Of a stretch of DNA of 64,000 nucleotides, positions 63,373 through 64,000 are shown in pieces. Both the position numbers and the translations under genes were made by a program. Under the pieces are notes generated by a model. The model saw nothing but the letters and a program-made list of their open reading frames with translations, searched no databases and was not told the origin of the DNA. The stretch is from the NCBI GenBank assembly GCA_020746105.1, contig CM036620.1, positions 46,272,706 to 46,336,705 of the forward strand. Direction: 5' to 3'. This DNA comes from Trogon surrucura (Eukaryota; Chordata; Aves; Trogoniformes; Trogonidae). Position 1 is the stretch's first letter; each line of letters begins with the position of its first letter.

Positions 63373-64000
63373 CTTCTTGTTTGCGGGAGGGAGCTTCCTC
63401 GGTTGGCGGTGGGGATCCCTACACCTAGCCAGGGAAAAAAAAATAACCTACAAACACAACGGAAAGTGGTCGGCGAGCGCCGGGGAAGCGGTCTCAGTGC
63501 TGTCCGGTATCTGCTCCGAGGCAGTCACTGGGGGCTGGGAAAGCCGCTGCAGGGCTGGAGTCCGGCGGATGGCCCGTGGGTGGGTGATCCCTCCCCGCAG
63601 CCCCGTGGGTTGTGCCCTCCCACGTTCCCGTGGGGGGATGCTCCCGGGGACACCGGCAGCTCCCGTGCGTTTTGCCAGGGACTTTCTCGGCGGCGCAGCT
63701 TGCTCAGAGGAGGAGGAATAGGGCGGAAGGCGCAAGACGGGGCCGAGAGGGGAGGCGGCCGCGGCCCCTCTGAAGGCGCAGAAGCGCCGAGAAGAAACCA
63801 AACGAAAGCTCTTGAAAGCGAGTCCTTCAAGCCCCGCTGCTGCCGCGGGGCCGTGGCACGGCTCCCTCCTGCCGTGCCTGGCAGGGAAATTGGGGTCTCA
63901 CTTGAACCAAGCGTCCCCGGGTGTCCCCGCACCTCCTGGCAGGAGGGCAGGGGTACCCCCAGCCACCCCCTCACCGGGCAACCCGGGTATGGCCGGCGGC
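63373..64000. other. GC-rich 3' flank of HELT, no gene seen
   Basis: CpG-rich sequence with overlapping composition-driven frames on both strands (63353-63721 +, 63525-63974 -). No repeat family or protein similarity recognised. Confidence 0.6.

Noticed and set aside
1-64000. tRNA genes, CRISPR arrays, operons or other bacterial-type features
   Set aside because: None seen; the sequence is vertebrate nuclear DNA.

Overview
The window looks like a piece of a bird nuclear genome. It is dense in CR1 non-LTR retrotransposon copies, most of them 5'-truncated and ending in the ATTCTATGA-type 3' repeat. It has compact CpG islands and short introns, and I see no Alu- or L1-like sequence. The one certain protein-coding gene, at the right end, is HELT, a bHLH-Orange neural transcriptional repressor, complete in four exons on the + strand (61766-63127) with a TATA-like box, a strong Kozak context and a polyadenylation signal.

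Layout. Positions 1-8046 read best as part of the first intron of a minus-strand gene whose promoter and short non-coding first exon lie in a CpG island at about 7480-8440. A TATA-like box is followed by a consensus splice donor at 8046/8045. In vertebrates the neighbour of HELT with this head-to-head arrangement is ACSL1 (long-chain acyl-CoA synthetase 1), so ACSL1 is inferred from synteny; no ACSL1 coding exon falls in the window. From about 8.5 to 58.6 kb there is a roughly 50 kb gene desert. I find no convincing exon in it, only CR1 fragments (8.3, 10.0, 11.5-12.1, 19.5-19.8, 23.1, 26.4, 43.4, 49.2, 53.5-53.7 and 55.0-56.2 kb), one solo LTR at 40.9-41.3 kb, short tandem repeats, and AT-rich unique DNA with some homeodomain-type and CTCF-type motifs. 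From 58.6 to 61.1 kb there is a cluster of CpG islands, broken by an AT-rich block (60361-60860) that looks like a candidate enhancer. The HELT proximal promoter (61.2-61.77 kb) follows.

Most striking in the raw sequence are four things: a perfect 45-bp inverted repeat with a 6-nt loop about 320 bp upstream of the HELT start codon (61352-61447); two CACGTG E-boxes beside it; HELT intron 3, which is 123 nt with no stop and in frame, so its retention would insert 41 residues; and a CpG-rich CR1 copy immediately upstream of the inferred ACSL1 promoter. Working picture: a housekeeping/metabolic promoter (ACSL1) and a tightly regulated developmental gene (HELT) point away from each other, with a desert between them that may hold HELT regulatory DNA and perhaps an insulator. 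That picture is inference; the HELT gene model and the repeats are seen directly.
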